From positions 1-64,000 of the forward strand of contig JAILQE010000002.1 of the NCBI GenBank assembly GCA_024699125.1: a stretch of 64,000 bases of DNA, in the 5' to 3' direction. Shown here piece after piece: positions 33,041 through 42,483 of the stretch. This DNA is from Candidatus Saccharimonadota bacterium. GTDB taxonomy: Bacteria; Patescibacteriota; Saccharimonadia; Saccharimonadales; Saccharimonadaceae. Below the pieces are notes generated by a model. The model had not been told where the DNA came from. It searched no databases and saw nothing but the letters and a program-made list of their open reading frames with translations. The first letter of the stretch is position 1, and every line of letters starts with the position of its first letter. A program made the position numbers and the translations under genes.

Positions 33041-34141
33041 ATGGAAATCAAAGTTGTTCAAGAAAAACTCGCCAAAGCATTAAATACTGTAAGTAGGGTA
33101 GCTACTAGCAAAATTACATTACCTATTTTAAATAATGTGTTAATTAGGGTTGATAATAAGAAAGTATCACTCACTACTACTAATCTTGATATGGCAGTAG
33201 TTGATTATCTTCCGGTATCTGATTCTAAAGACGGTGTGGTAACTGTTCCTGCTAGGCTTCTTGCGGAGTTTGTTTCTAACCTTCCGAAAGGCGAAAATAT
33301 TACAATTAGTGCCAAAGATACAAAAGTTACAATTAGTGCAGGAAAATATTCTTCCGTAATTAATGGTGCTGCCGCCGATGATTTCCCAGAGCTTCCGGAA
33401 ATCAATGAGTCACAAGCTGTGACTTTTAAAATGAGTGTAGAAGATTTTAAGAATGGCTTAAACCAGGTAATTATTGCAAGCTCAAACGATCTTACTCGCC
33501 CAGCCCTTACTGGTGTGTATTTTAATACTTACGATGGAGTGCTTGCGGTAGCAGCTACTGATGGTTATCGTTTGGCTGAGAAAAAGATTATTAATAAGGT
33601 TGAAAGCGAAGTAGCGGCGATTGTACCTACTACTTCCCTGCAGGAGGTGATGCGTTCAATTAGTGATGATATGGAAGAAATCGAGTTTTCGTTTAATGAG
33701 GATTTAGTGAGATTTAGGCTAGGTGAAGTTGAGATTATCTCTAAATTAATTGATGCTAGTTTCCCTGATTATCTTAAATTAATTCCAAAAGAAAATGATA
33801 TTAAGATAGTGCTAAAGCGTGATGAATTAATGCGCGTAACTAAGCTTGCCGCACTGTTTGCTAAGGGTGTTGGTGGTTCGATTGTTTGTGAAACTAAGGG
33901 CGAAAACGAATTCTTGGTAAAATCAGTAGCTAATGAGTTTGGTGAGAACGATTCTAAGATTGAAACTCCAGTTAATAAAGAAGGTAAAGTAACGCTTAAT
34001 TCTCGCTTCTTGATGGATGCTCTAAACGTGATGGATGAGGATGAAATTTGTTTTGATTTTGCTGAACACTTGGCGCCAGTACTTCTTACTAATAAGAAAA
34101 ATAAGGACTACACACATATTGTGATGCCACTCAACGCATGA
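33041..34141 (+). CDS. dnaN: DNA polymerase III beta subunit (sliding clamp)
   Basis: A 366-residue ring-forming clamp that tethers the replicative polymerase. It starts MEIKVVQEKLAKALNTVSRVA and contains three similar domains; ATDGYRLAEKKI and the C-terminal THIVMPLNA are typical. It follows the origin spacer with an AAAGGA site. The stop overlaps the recF start by four bases (ATGA), so the two are translated together. Confidence 0.97.
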   Translation: MEIKVVQEKLAKALNTVSRVATSKITLPILNNVLIRVDNKKVSLTTTNLDMAVVDYLPVSDSKDGVVTVPARLLAEFVSNLPKGENITISAKDTKVTISAGKYSSVINGAAADDFPELPEINESQAVTFKMSVEDFKNGLNQVIIASSNDLTRPALTGVYFNTYDGVLAVAATDGYRLAEKKIINKVESEVAAIVPTTSLQEVMRSISDDMEEIEFSFNEDLVRFRLGEVEIISKLIDASFPDYLKLIPKENDIKIVLKRDELMRVTKLAALFAKGVGGSIVCETKGENEFLVKSVANEFGENDSKIETPVNKEGKVTLNSRFLMDALNVMDEDEICFDFAEHLAPVLLTNKKNKDYTHIVMPLNA

Positions 34142-35133
34142 TAATAAAATCTGTAAAATTAGTGAATTTTAGAAATCACTCCGAATATAATCTGGAGTGC
34201 ACAGATGAGACCTCGCTAATTTTGGGGGAGAATGGTTGTGGAAAGACTTCGGTACTTGAAGCGATTTATATCTTAACTCAAGGTAAGAGCTTTAGGGCGG
34301 TGGATGCGGAGATTTTAAAGCGTGGTGAAGATTTCTATCGGGTAGAGATTGAGTTTAATAATGGTGAGAAGAATGTGGTGACTTATGATGGTAAAGAGAA
34401 AAATTTCGTAATTGTAGATAAAAAATTTAAGAGGTTACCAAAGAAAAATCGTTATCCAGTGGTATTATTTTTACCATCTGATCTTAATTTGATTTCTAGT
34501 TCCCCGTCTCGCCGCCGTGATTATTTTGATTTGGTATTTGGGCAATTTGATGGGCGATATAATGATGCTCTTCTAAAATATAATAAGGCCCTGAAGCAGC
34601 GAAATGAGCTTCTCAAAAGCGAAAACTTGCGGCCTGGCGACGTTTTTTCATGGAATATGCTACTAGCACGCTACGGCTGTGAAATTGCGAAATTTAGGCT
34701 AGAATTTGTGGATGAGATTAATAAGAAATTAACCAACGTTTACCGCTCGATTGCGGAAAACGAGGATAAGGTAGAGTTATTACTTGAAACTCAGGTCGAA
34801 GGTGTAACTGAGGCGCAGTACTTAAAACAACTCGAGACGGAATTTACACGAGATACATATTTGGGACACACTAGTTTTGGGGTGCACCGGGATGACTTTG
34901 TGTTTTATTTGAATGATAAGGTGGCGGAAGGTTCTGCTTCACGCGGGGAGATGCGCTCAATTATATTGGCACTTAAATTTATTGAGGCGGATTTAGTGTA
35001 TCAAAAAACCGGACTAAAGCCGGTGGTATTACTTGATGATGTGTTTTCGGAGCTTGATGCTTCACGTCGCAAATGTTTGGTGCAAAATTTTAAAGGCAAC
35101 CAAGTAATTATCACAAGTGTGGAAAAAGTTTAG
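34138..35133 (+). CDS. recF: DNA replication and repair protein RecF
   Basis: A 331-residue SMC-like ATPase that helps load RecA at gaps. Walker A GENGCGKTS is at residues 30-38, the signature region reads GSASRGEMRSIILALK, and Walker B is VVLLDDVFSELD. It is somewhat shorter than the usual 350-370 residues. gyrB, which often follows recF, is absent here; convergent surface genes start instead and overlap by four bases. Confidence 0.95.
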   Translation: MIIKSVKLVNFRNHSEYNLECTDETSLILGENGCGKTSVLEAIYILTQGKSFRAVDAEILKRGEDFYRVEIEFNNGEKNVVTYDGKEKNFVIVDKKFKRLPKKNRYPVVLFLPSDLNLISSSPSRRRDYFDLVFGQFDGRYNDALLKYNKALKQRNELLKSENLRPGDVFSWNMLLARYGCEIAKFRLEFVDEINKKLTNVYRSIAENEDKVELLLETQVEGVTEAQYLKQLETEFTRDTYLGHTSFGVHRDDFVFYLNDKVAEGSASRGEMRSIILALKFIEADLVYQKTGLKPVVLLDDVFSELDASRRKCLVQNFKGNQVIITSVEKV

Positions 35134-36002
35134 AAATCTTTATGATTTATCTCTACACTACTAGAAAATGAGTGAATCCAGTTTTCTGATTCTGAAACAT
35201 TTTTGATTTTTGAAAAGATTGTAGCTGTTGAGTGATTCTCAATATCGGTGCGAGTGATATAAACCGCTAAGGTATTATCGTTGTTTGTATGGATATAGAT
35301 GCGATAATCGCGCCCATCGTCGGTTGAGGCGTCGATACTGTAGGTTAAGAATGGGGTTTTTGAATAGTTGGTATAACTTTGCTCATTAACCTCAACTACT
35401 ATCATATCCATATTTTCGCGATCCTTTGAAATAGAAATTTGTTCTTGTGGACTTAGAATAAAATCATCAGCTACTTCTTCGACCAAGGTAGCCTCGTAAG
35501 AATCAATAATATATTTTATTAGGTAATCATTTTCCCAGATAGTATACACTGAGACATCATCTACACCTCTAACATCACAATAAGAGTTTTTATAGATAGA
35601 TTCAGAGTATAATAAACAACTAAAGAAGATATTTTCTTCTTCGTCTGGTTGGGTTGGTGAAAAACGCACACGGTAGTTTTGTTGGACTGATTCAATATCC
35701 ACAATAAAACTTCCGGTATTTGAATCCCCTGTGGCTGAACCATCCCGTACTAATGCCCCGGATTCTGGTGGTGTGTGGGTGGAATCATCGAGATTGTTTT
35801 GAATATTATTATATAGATAATAAAAAATCTTATTCTTAATATTCTTTGACATATTTGGGAAGTAGTCGGATATATTATCTATGGTTGTTTGGGCTGGATA
35901 AGTGATTTCTTTTTCTTGGTTTAAAATAATTGCAATAATTATACTAAATAAGAATACTATTGCTACGGATACTATAATTAGTAATTTTTTATTATTTTTC
36001 AT
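35130..36002 (-). CDS. Membrane-anchored extracytoplasmic protein of unknown function
   Basis: A 290-residue protein with a single N-terminal anchor helix (about residues 7-27) and a beta-rich outer region with two Cys (FFSCLLYSE, NSYCDVRG) that could form a disulfide. No catalytic motif is recognised. It lies four bases after the wall-hydrolase gene on the same strand and probably shares its transcript, which suggests a surface role. AT-rich codon use differs slightly from the flanking genes. Confidence 0.65.
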   Translation of the reverse strand: MKNNKKLLIIVSVAIVFLFSIIIAIILNQEKEITYPAQTTIDNISDYFPNMSKNIKNKIFYYLYNNIQNNLDDSTHTPPESGALVRDGSATGDSNTGSFIVDIESVQQNYRVRFSPTQPDEEENIFFSCLLYSESIYKNSYCDVRGVDDVSVYTIWENDYLIKYIIDSYEATLVEEVADDFILSPQEQISISKDRENMDMIVVEVNEQSYTNYSKTPFLTYSIDASTDDGRDYRIYIHTNNDNTLAVYITRTDIENHSTATIFSKIKNVSESENWIHSFSSSVEINHKDF

Positions 36003-36005
36003 TGT

Positions 36006-37997
36006 TTACCTTTTTACTGCAATATGCCATGGTTCATAATAGACTGTGAGTGCTAGGCCATATTTTTTAAGTTCGTAACATAAAAATTGCACACCGGTTG
36101 TACCCCAACGACCAAATCCACCTACGCCATTATCTTTACGATCTTTTAGTTGAGATTGGGACCCAAGGGAGTCGCAGGTATTATGGTTATATAAATCGTA
36201 GCCTTGGCTTTTTACGTATTGTGATAGTTTTGAAGTAGAATCCCTTAGAAGTTTATTAACGGTAGTAGTTATACTATCGATGTCAAAATCAACAGCATAG
36301 CCTTTTTCGTGGTCTGAACTTCCAGGAGCGGCGGGGTCAATCCAACCATCTGATCTTCTCCAGCCATCACATTTTGATTCATTTACCCATTCCCCGCCAG
36401 GCCTACATTTATATAGGCGTTCTTGTTTGGCGTGAGTACGGAAACTTTCGGATGCAGACAGGCTAATTCCTAATTCTTTCATATTTTGGGTTAGGGAGTA
36501 AAAAGCTCCAGAAGCACGAGAGTTTACGACAATATTCCCATAGTTGGAGATTGTTTCACCACCAAGATTACTCATTGCATTTCCACTAAAACCAGTAATT
36601 GAACAGAGGGTGAGGCCACCATCAAATGGTGTATCTTTTGCATAATAGGCGCCTTTGTATGAGGTTTGTTCTTGGCCGTTTTGGATGATTTTTGCGTAGC
36701 TGGTGCCGGTGGCGCAAGGAATATCTTCGGAGTTTTTATTAAATGGGGAGATTGGCTGTGTAGCTTCTAGGTAGATAGGGTTGTATGTTGGGTGGACTGA
36801 TTCGGTGTTGTAGGTGTCTACGATAACCTGGGCGACATCAGTAGATTGTTCATTAATTGGGATGAGGCGGATATTATTATCGCTATCGGCTTTACTCTTT
36901 AGGAGAGCTTGTTTGTCTGTTTCTAGACCATATGGTGAAATAATGTAGGTAATTCCACTACTGGAAAGATTGAGAACTGAGCTTAACTCTTCACTTGTGA
37001 TGTTTTCATAAGCTTCTGAGCTAAATGCTAAGGTGACGTATTCTCTTAGATTGTTGTTGTTTTTGAGTTCAGAGAGAATAGTGTAGGCACTTTTGTTGTT
37101 TTCTTGGTCCTCTTTGATTTTTTTGCCATCTTGGACGTAAAGATCAACACCACTCAAGGCAGAAAAGTTACCACTAGACACGGTGGAGTCACCGATGATG
37201 ATGACCTTATTGCCGCTAATTTTGTCATAACAACTATTAGCTGGAGATGAACCGGCATATTTTTTGAAGATATTTTCAGCATAATTGCGTCTTGCGACGG
37301 TGCCTTCATAATAAATATCTTCGTATGCGTAGGCCTGTACTTCTGGGTTTTCTAGTGCTTGGTTGCCAGCGAAGGCTCTTTCAACAAATACCAAAAATAA
37401 TTCTGCGTAGGCTTTTGCACCCTCTACACCGACATAATTATTTAATTTGCCTATATGTTGTACAAATTGGCTATGGTTCCAGTTATAATCTGCGCTAACT
37501 AAATAGTCTAGCTCATAGGTGATTGCTTCCCTAATGGTTTCTTCGCTTAATTCTCCGCTCTTACCCCAATGACTGCCAAACTTTTTTTCAACATCTTCTC
37601 TAAATTTTTCGTTTTTAGCCTGAAAAATGCCATACACCTTACCGCTTGGGAAATCACCAAACGCAAATGGGTCAAGGTTTTGGCCGGATTCAGCTTGAAG
37701 ATTTCCAATGATGCCAGCGATTACCTCTGCGTGATCAGAAACATCCGTGATGTTTGCGTTAACAAAATAATTCCAAACAAAACCAGCACGCTCAGCATCA
37801 GAAACTGTTTGAGCGGCGGTACCATAGCAACCCATGAGGAGATTAAAGTCATCGGTGTCGCCCGGGTTGTAGAACATAATATTGTTGTTGGTGAATTGTT
37901 CGAGTTGGAGTTTAGAGAGGGCGATGGTTGGTTGAGCTGCAAAAATGGAGGCAACAAGAACAAGAAGCCCTGAATATAAGAATTTCCTCACCTTCAT
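36006..37997 (-). CDS. Secreted wall enzyme: lysozyme-like, SGNH-like and VanY-type carboxypeptidase domains
   Basis: A 663-residue exported protein. A signal peptide (1-26) is followed by a phage-tail-lysozyme-like domain (about 70-250; VIAGIIGNLQAESGQNLDPFA), an SGNH-hydrolase-like domain (about 265-405; VIIIGDSTVSSG and a late SVHPTY), and a VanY-type D,D-carboxypeptidase domain (about 500-663). The last shows the metal-ligand pattern SDHEKGYAVDFD and PWHIA. It would cut glycan strands and peptide stems, perhaps also acyl groups, outside the cell. TATAAT ends six bases before the ATG, so it is probably leaderless. Confidence 0.82.
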   Translation of the reverse strand: MKVRKFLYSGLLVLVASIFAAQPTIALSKLQLEQFTNNNIMFYNPGDTDDFNLLMGCYGTAAQTVSDAERAGFVWNYFVNANITDVSDHAEVIAGIIGNLQAESGQNLDPFAFGDFPSGKVYGIFQAKNEKFREDVEKKFGSHWGKSGELSEETIREAITYELDYLVSADYNWNHSQFVQHIGKLNNYVGVEGAKAYAELFLVFVERAFAGNQALENPEVQAYAYEDIYYEGTVARRNYAENIFKKYAGSSPANSCYDKISGNKVIIIGDSTVSSGNFSALSGVDLYVQDGKKIKEDQENNKSAYTILSELKNNNNLREYVTLAFSSEAYENITSEELSSVLNLSSSGITYIISPYGLETDKQALLKSKADSDNNIRLIPINEQSTDVAQVIVDTYNTESVHPTYNPIYLEATQPISPFNKNSEDIPCATGTSYAKIIQNGQEQTSYKGAYYAKDTPFDGGLTLCSITGFSGNAMSNLGGETISNYGNIVVNSRASGAFYSLTQNMKELGISLSASESFRTHAKQERLYKCRPGGEWVNESKCDGWRRSDGWIDPAAPGSSDHEKGYAVDFDIDSITTTVNKLLRDSTSKLSQYVKSQGYDLYNHNTCDSLGSQSQLKDRKDNGVGGFGRWGTTGVQFLCYELKKYGLALTVYYEPWHIAVKR

Positions 37998-38030
37998 AGT
38001 TTTATTATAGCATCCTTTTTATGGTTATTA

Positions 38031-40286
38031 TTATGGTAATTTTGCCAAACTTGTCTCGATCTCAGCCTCTGATTTTAAGAAAGCGATTACAGGGTTTTCG
38101 GCCCCTTCAAAGTAGCGAAGATTCTGGTAAGCGGTGGTATCGGTAGAGTACTGACGGAGAGCGGCGGTGGCGCGAGCTATTGAAACATAGCGTTGGGCAT
38201 ATTTGTAGTTTTGCCAGTCACTGTTTGATTTGGTGTTGGCAAAAGCGGCGCCAGAAGCCATACGTAGGTTGCTATCTGAAGCGTCAGAGAAATCTTCAAG
38301 CATGGAAAGGATGTCGGAGATAAATGGAATATTCGAAGTGCGTTTTTTAAGTGAGCTCAAGATCCCGCCATCGATTGAGCCGAGCGGAGTTTGGCGTTCA
38401 TCGTTGTAAAGAATAAAGTCGGCCAAAGCAGAAGTTGGTTTAATGGAGCGAACACCGTTTTCGAGGACGGTATTTTGTTCGACAAATTTACTGAAGCCAT
38501 CGTCATCAAAAGCGTTTAAGGTAGAGGAGTCGAAAGTGGCAATGGTGGAACATTGACTGGTGCCAACGATGTCGATTGTAGCGTGAGTATCACAATTGCC
38601 ATACGTGGTGAGGTAGGTGTTGGCGGAATCGGCATAGGCGCCACCGGTGACGAGATTAGCAATAGAACGACCAGCTAAACTTGGGAGGCTAGTAAAAGCA
38701 GAAGTAAGGCTGATTGGTTTTAGAATGCTCGCAAACTCACGGACTAGAGAGCCGAGGAAAGTGTTTGGTGATGAAATGTCGAATGGGCTGCGATCGAGAC
38801 GGTCGGCAGCTGCCTCGAGCGCAAGGTAGTTTTTAACTTCTTTTTGGTAGGCGAGGACGGCGTCGGCGTCGCCAGCGGTAGCGCCACTGCCTGCGATGGC
38901 AAGTTTGCGGCCAACATTGACGGCGCCTTCAACTAGAAGTTCACCAGCGTCGATGCCTTGAGGTAAAGAAGTGTCATTTAGCGAAGAAGCAACAGTTGGG
39001 GTGATGGATCTTAAGATATTGGTATCGGCGGTTTCTTTACCAGAACCAAAAATGCGGCCAATGGTGGTCTTAAAACGATTAGCCACAGAAGTGACGGTTT
39101 TAGAAATGGCCGAAATAATTGGGCTGGCTACTGGTCTAGTGCTGGCGGTCGTAAGATTGAGCTTGTTAGCGGCAATGTTAAGAATGCGGTCTGATGAATA
39201 GTTTTTGACTACACTTTTATCAACTTCGCTTCCAGTAAGGATCGAAAGTAGACTTGGTGACTCAAGTGGGCTACCCTCGACCTCAATAAGTTCGCCAGTG
39301 GCTGTATCTACAACTTGGGTGGTAGAGGTTTTGTGGAGATAATTCATTGCCTCGTTGATGCGAGCTTTATCGCCTTGGCCGGCCTTGGTCTTGCTGATAC
39401 TTTCCATGAAGGCGACATAAAAACGGCTAGAGCGCTGCTCTTTATTGATGGTATCAGCAACTTTGAGGGTGTCGGCGGTGGCGAGTGTGGCATCAGTGGT
39501 AGAAGCGCCTGGGTTTTTGCTGGCGACTTCGCTGACGAGTTTTTCGGCATCTTGGTAACGCGAGTTGGCTTCATTGCCGCTAGTTTGGAAGTAGGAGTAG
39601 GTGTTCCCTTCGCTATCGGTTGAAGTGGCTTTGGTGGCGGTGTTGATGTCTACTTCGGTGTTTTGCCCGAGAACGCGTTTCATTACGGTTTCGAACTCTT
39701 CGTTATTGGCATAATTATTGCGTGAAACACCAAGTTCTTTAAAGACTTTTTGGGCGGCATCGTCGTAATAATAAGCCGTGGCGCCATAGGTGGCTTTATC
39801 GATTGCTTTATGCAAAGCGGCGTCGGAATTGGCTTTTTCGGCAAACTCGTTGGCGTAAATTATTTCACCATCTTTTTCGACGGCGAGTTCTTTGTTACTT
39901 TGGTTGGACTCAACAAAATTACCGGCGTCGTCGAAGAAGCCCACGCGGTAGCCTTCTTCTTTGAGGTTTTCGGCAGTGTCGGATGGGAAATTGCCAGACT
40001 TAAGAGATTCGGCAAGAACAATCTTTTTGGTTTCTGAGGCGTCGGCCCGCTGGACGTCGGTTTGGGCTACGAGACGGTCATTAAGATCAGAGATGATGGA
40101 ATCGCTGCGGCCAAGTAAAAAGATGCCAATGACGGCAAAACCAAGAAGGGCGAAGATAACACCAGTTGATGATTTCGCGCTACGAGAGCCCCGAATCTTG
40201 AGGTTTTTGCCCGTGACAGAGGAAAAATGATCGCCATTTTGGAGGGCGTTTTCTTCGGATAATTTAAGGGTTTCCTCAGCAGACAT
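38031..40286 (-). CDS. Large membrane-anchored orphan protein
   Basis: A 751-residue protein of unknown function. A cytoplasmic arm (1-42) is followed by one membrane helix (about 43-59), then a long, mostly helical, Ala/Ser/Thr-rich extracytoplasmic region. Two cysteines occur in a short window (NCDTHATIDIVGTSQC). No catalytic motif is recognised. The lack of homologous landmarks and the size suggest a lineage-specific surface or secretion component. An alternative start lies three codons upstream (TTG). TATAAT is 11 bases before the ATG. Confidence 0.65.
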   Translation of the reverse strand: MSAEETLKLSEENALQNGDHFSSVTGKNLKIRGSRSAKSSTGVIFALLGFAVIGIFLLGRSDSIISDLNDRLVAQTDVQRADASETKKIVLAESLKSGNFPSDTAENLKEEGYRVGFFDDAGNFVESNQSNKELAVEKDGEIIYANEFAEKANSDAALHKAIDKATYGATAYYYDDAAQKVFKELGVSRNNYANNEEFETVMKRVLGQNTEVDINTATKATSTDSEGNTYSYFQTSGNEANSRYQDAEKLVSEVASKNPGASTTDATLATADTLKVADTINKEQRSSRFYVAFMESISKTKAGQGDKARINEAMNYLHKTSTTQVVDTATGELIEVEGSPLESPSLLSILTGSEVDKSVVKNYSSDRILNIAANKLNLTTASTRPVASPIISAISKTVTSVANRFKTTIGRIFGSGKETADTNILRSITPTVASSLNDTSLPQGIDAGELLVEGAVNVGRKLAIAGSGATAGDADAVLAYQKEVKNYLALEAAADRLDRSPFDISSPNTFLGSLVREFASILKPISLTSAFTSLPSLAGRSIANLVTGGAYADSANTYLTTYGNCDTHATIDIVGTSQCSTIATFDSSTLNAFDDDGFSKFVEQNTVLENGVRSIKPTSALADFILYNDERQTPLGSIDGGILSSLKKRTSNIPFISDILSMLEDFSDASDSNLRMASGAAFANTKSNSDWQNYKYAQRYVSIARATAALRQYSTDTTAYQNLRYFEGAENPVIAFLKSEAEIETSLAKLP

Positions 40287-40356
40287 AATATACAATTATT
40301 ATAGCATACGAAGGGGTAAAAGTAAAGGGGTGGAGGTGTGGTATAATAGGGGCGAA

Positions 40357-41502
40357 ATGGAACACGTGAAAATCGACAAATTGGTGCCAGGTGGGCAGGC
40401 TTTATCAACAGCCGGAATGAAGGGCTTCTTCTGGAACGCTTTGCCGGGTGAGACGGTGACGAATTATGATGTGACGCGCAAGAAGTCGCACTATTTTGAG
40501 GCTATCGCGACAGAGGTGACAGACTATTCTTCACACCGCGTAGAACCGCGTGACAAGGCGTTTTTGTCGACTTCGCCTTGGCAAATTATGGATTTTGACT
40601 ATGAACTTCTGATGAAGGCGGAGCTCGTGAAAGAGGTTTTTCGTCAAAATGGCCTCGCGATTGAAACCGAGTGTTTGACGGACGGCAACGAGTATTTTTA
40701 TCGCAACAAAATGGAGTATGCTCTGTTCTTCGACAATGAATCTCGTGAAATAAAATTAGCATTTCACGCCCGTGGGTCGCATAGAAAGGTGCCAATTAAT
40801 AGTTCTTCCCTGGAAAAACCAGAGATTTTGGCTGAGGCGAAGCGCATTGTGGCGGATTTAAATGCGCGCGGCGAAGAAGCGCGTAAATATCAATCATTGC
40901 TTCTTAGATGCAATGCAGCTGGTGAAGTGAGTGGTGGTTTGTTTGAAAACGGTAAGCCGCATCCAGTTTTTCCGAAACTTAAAGACACAATTCTTGGGCA
41001 CGAATATTCTTATTCGCCAAACGGCTTTTTCCAGATTAATCTGCCGGTCTATGAGATGGCTTTAACTGAAATAAAAAAACATATTAATACTGAAAAAGTT
41101 TTGGATCTTTATGCTGGCGTGGGTACGATCGGCCTTTCGGTAGCGGCGGACCGAGATTTGACGTTGGTGGAATGTGACAAAGCGGCCTATGGTGAGCTAG
41201 AAAATAATGTGTTTAACGGGGCGAAATCGGTTCTCGCAAAGTCGGAAGAAGCGCTTGAATATGTAAGTCCTGATGCGACGGTGATTTTGGACCCACCACG
41301 CGCTGGGTGTGATGAGAAATTAGTTAGTCGTTTACTTGAGGTGTTGCCACCAAAGATTATTTATCTTTCCTGTAACCCAGCAACGCAGGCACGCGACGTG
41401 GCTAAACTTTGTGAAAAATATAAAATTGCAAAAACCAAAACTTATAACTTTTTCCCACATACACCACACATTGAAAATTTGGTGATTTTGGAACGCGTTT
41501 AA
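40357..41502 (+). CDS. RlmD/TrmA-family RNA (uracil-5-)-methyltransferase
   Basis: A 381-residue SAM-dependent enzyme that makes 5-methyluridine in rRNA or tRNA. The SAM motif VLDLYAGVGTIGLS (about residues 246-259), DPPRAGC and YLSCNPATQARD with the catalytic Cys identify the family. An N-terminal TRAM-like segment (VKIDKLVPGGQALS) is present. The RlmD iron-sulfur cysteine cluster is not seen, so the target could be 23S rRNA or tRNA U54. The start at 40357 lies nine bases after TATAAT. Confidence 0.88.
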   Translation: MEHVKIDKLVPGGQALSTAGMKGFFWNALPGETVTNYDVTRKKSHYFEAIATEVTDYSSHRVEPRDKAFLSTSPWQIMDFDYELLMKAELVKEVFRQNGLAIETECLTDGNEYFYRNKMEYALFFDNESREIKLAFHARGSHRKVPINSSSLEKPEILAEAKRIVADLNARGEEARKYQSLLLRCNAAGEVSGGLFENGKPHPVFPKLKDTILGHEYSYSPNGFFQINLPVYEMALTEIKKHINTEKVLDLYAGVGTIGLSVAADRDLTLVECDKAAYGELENNVFNGAKSVLAKSEEALEYVSPDATVILDPPRAGCDEKLVSRLLEVLPPKIIYLSCNPATQARDVAKLCEKYKIAKTKTYNFFPHTPHIENLVILERV

Positions 41503-41504
41503 GG

Positions 41505-41533
41505 TTGTTACTTGCCAAATTTTCTGGTATAAT
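41505..41533 (+). promoter_or_regulatory. Promoter of tRNA-Ser(GGA)
   Basis: TTGTTA and TATAAT (41528-41533) are 17 bp apart. The -10 box ends ten bases before the tRNA, so the 5' leader is only a few bases long. Confidence 0.6.
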
Positions 41534-41543
41534 TCGGCCAGAC

Positions 41544-41633
41544 GGAAGTGTGTCCGAGTGGTTTAAGGAGCACGCTTGGAAAGCGTGTGTGCGGGCAACC
41601 GTACCGGAGGTTCGAATCCTCTCGCTTCCGCCA
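41544..41633 (+). tRNA. tRNA-Ser (anticodon GGA)
   Basis: A type II tRNA of 90 nt. The acceptor stem is GGAAGTG/CGCTTCC, the anticodon stem CACGC/GCGTG encloses TTGGAAA (anticodon GGA at 41578-41580), the variable arm is long, and the T-loop is TTCGAAT. CCA is encoded at 41631-41633. It reads UCC/UCU codons. Confidence 0.95.
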
Positions 41634-41715
41634 GATTAATAAAAATAAAGTTCACTTTATTTTTATTAATCTGATGAAGCGACTAGGATAAATATCCTCT
41701 CGCTTCCCTAATAAT
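41633..41715 (+). repeat. tRNA-tail module 2: hairpin at CCA plus acceptor/T-arm minihelix copy
   Basis: A perfect 18-bp inverted repeat (41633-41650 with 41655-41672, loop TTCA) starts at the last A of CCA. It is followed by a 12-bp hairpin, GAAGCG-ACT-AGGATA-AA-TATCCT-CT-CGCTTC (41676-41706). Its 3' strand, ATCCTCTCGCTTCC (41694-41707), is identical over 14 bases to the tRNA 3' strand at 41616-41629. TAATAATTTTT follows. Confidence 0.8.
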
Positions 41716-41730
41716 TTTTAAGAGAATAGA

Positions 41731-42483
41731 ATGAACGACACAGTAATCGAACTCAAGGGCTTAACGAAACGGTATGGTTACGGCGATACCGAATCTTTTG
41801 CGCTCAAAGATTTTGATCTTACCGTTAAACGCGGTGAGTTTGTTATGATTATGGGTCCATCCGGTTGTGGTAAGACTACCTTACTTAATATCATCGGACT
41901 TTTGGATCGCGCTACTAGCGGCGAATACAAGTTGAATGGTGAAAACGCTGCCAATATTTCAGCGGCTCGCCAAGCAAGGCTTCGCGCTAAGAAAATCGGT
42001 TTTATTTTCCAAAACTATAATCTTATTGAGGATTTGCCAGTGATTGAGAACGTGGCTTTGCCGCTAGTTTACACTCGTACTCCACGGGTGGCACGCCTCA
42101 AGCAGGCTTCGCAGGCATTGGCACATTTTCATTTGCAAGAACGTGAATACTATTTGCCATCACAATTATCTGGTGGCCAACAACAGCGCGTAGCAATTGC
42201 ACGTGCAATCGTGGCCGATCCTGAGATTATCCTTGCTGATGAGCCAACCGGCAATCTCGATTCCCGTTCCTCGCATATTGTAATGGAAGAACTCAAAGCC
42301 ATCCATGAAGAAGGTAACACGATTATTATGGTGACTCACAACCCAGCACTTACAACTTATGCAACGCGTGTAATTAACATGCTTGATGGCCAGATTGACA
42401 CTGATATTAAGACGGTGGCAGACCATAAATTGCCAAAACCAGTCGAAGCGCGTAGCAAAAAACGCAAAGGGAGGAGCCGCTAA
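41731..42483 (+). CDS. ABC transporter ATP-binding protein (MacB/LolD type)
   Basis: A 250-residue ATPase. Walker [10 protein letters not shown] (about residues 43-51), signature [14 protein letters not shown], Walker [13 protein letters not shown] and the H-loop VTHN are intact. The sequence is of the LolD/MacB/FtsE-like export subclass. It forms a pair with the permease that starts within its stop codon region. A basic C-terminal tail ([10 protein letters not shown]) is present. Substrate may be a peptide, antibiotic or lipoprotein; the sequence does not say. Confidence 0.93.
   Translation: MNDTVIELKGLTKRYGYGDTESFALKDFDLTVKRGEFVMIMGPSGCGKTTLLNIIGLLDRATSGEYKLNGENAANISAARQARLRAKKIGFIFQNYNLIEDLPVIENVALPLVYTRTPRVARLKQASQALAHFHLQEREYYLPSQLSGGQQQRVAIARAIVADPEIILADEPTGNLDSRSSHIVMEELKAIHEEGNTIIMVTHNPALTTYATRVINMLDGQIDTDIKTVADHKLPKPVEARSKKRKGRSR

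Noticed and set aside
34139-34141. Alternative code with TGA as glycine, as in some related candidate phyla
   Set aside because: TGA ends dnaN, the TetR gene and others at the expected lengths, and no conserved protein contains an internal TGA.
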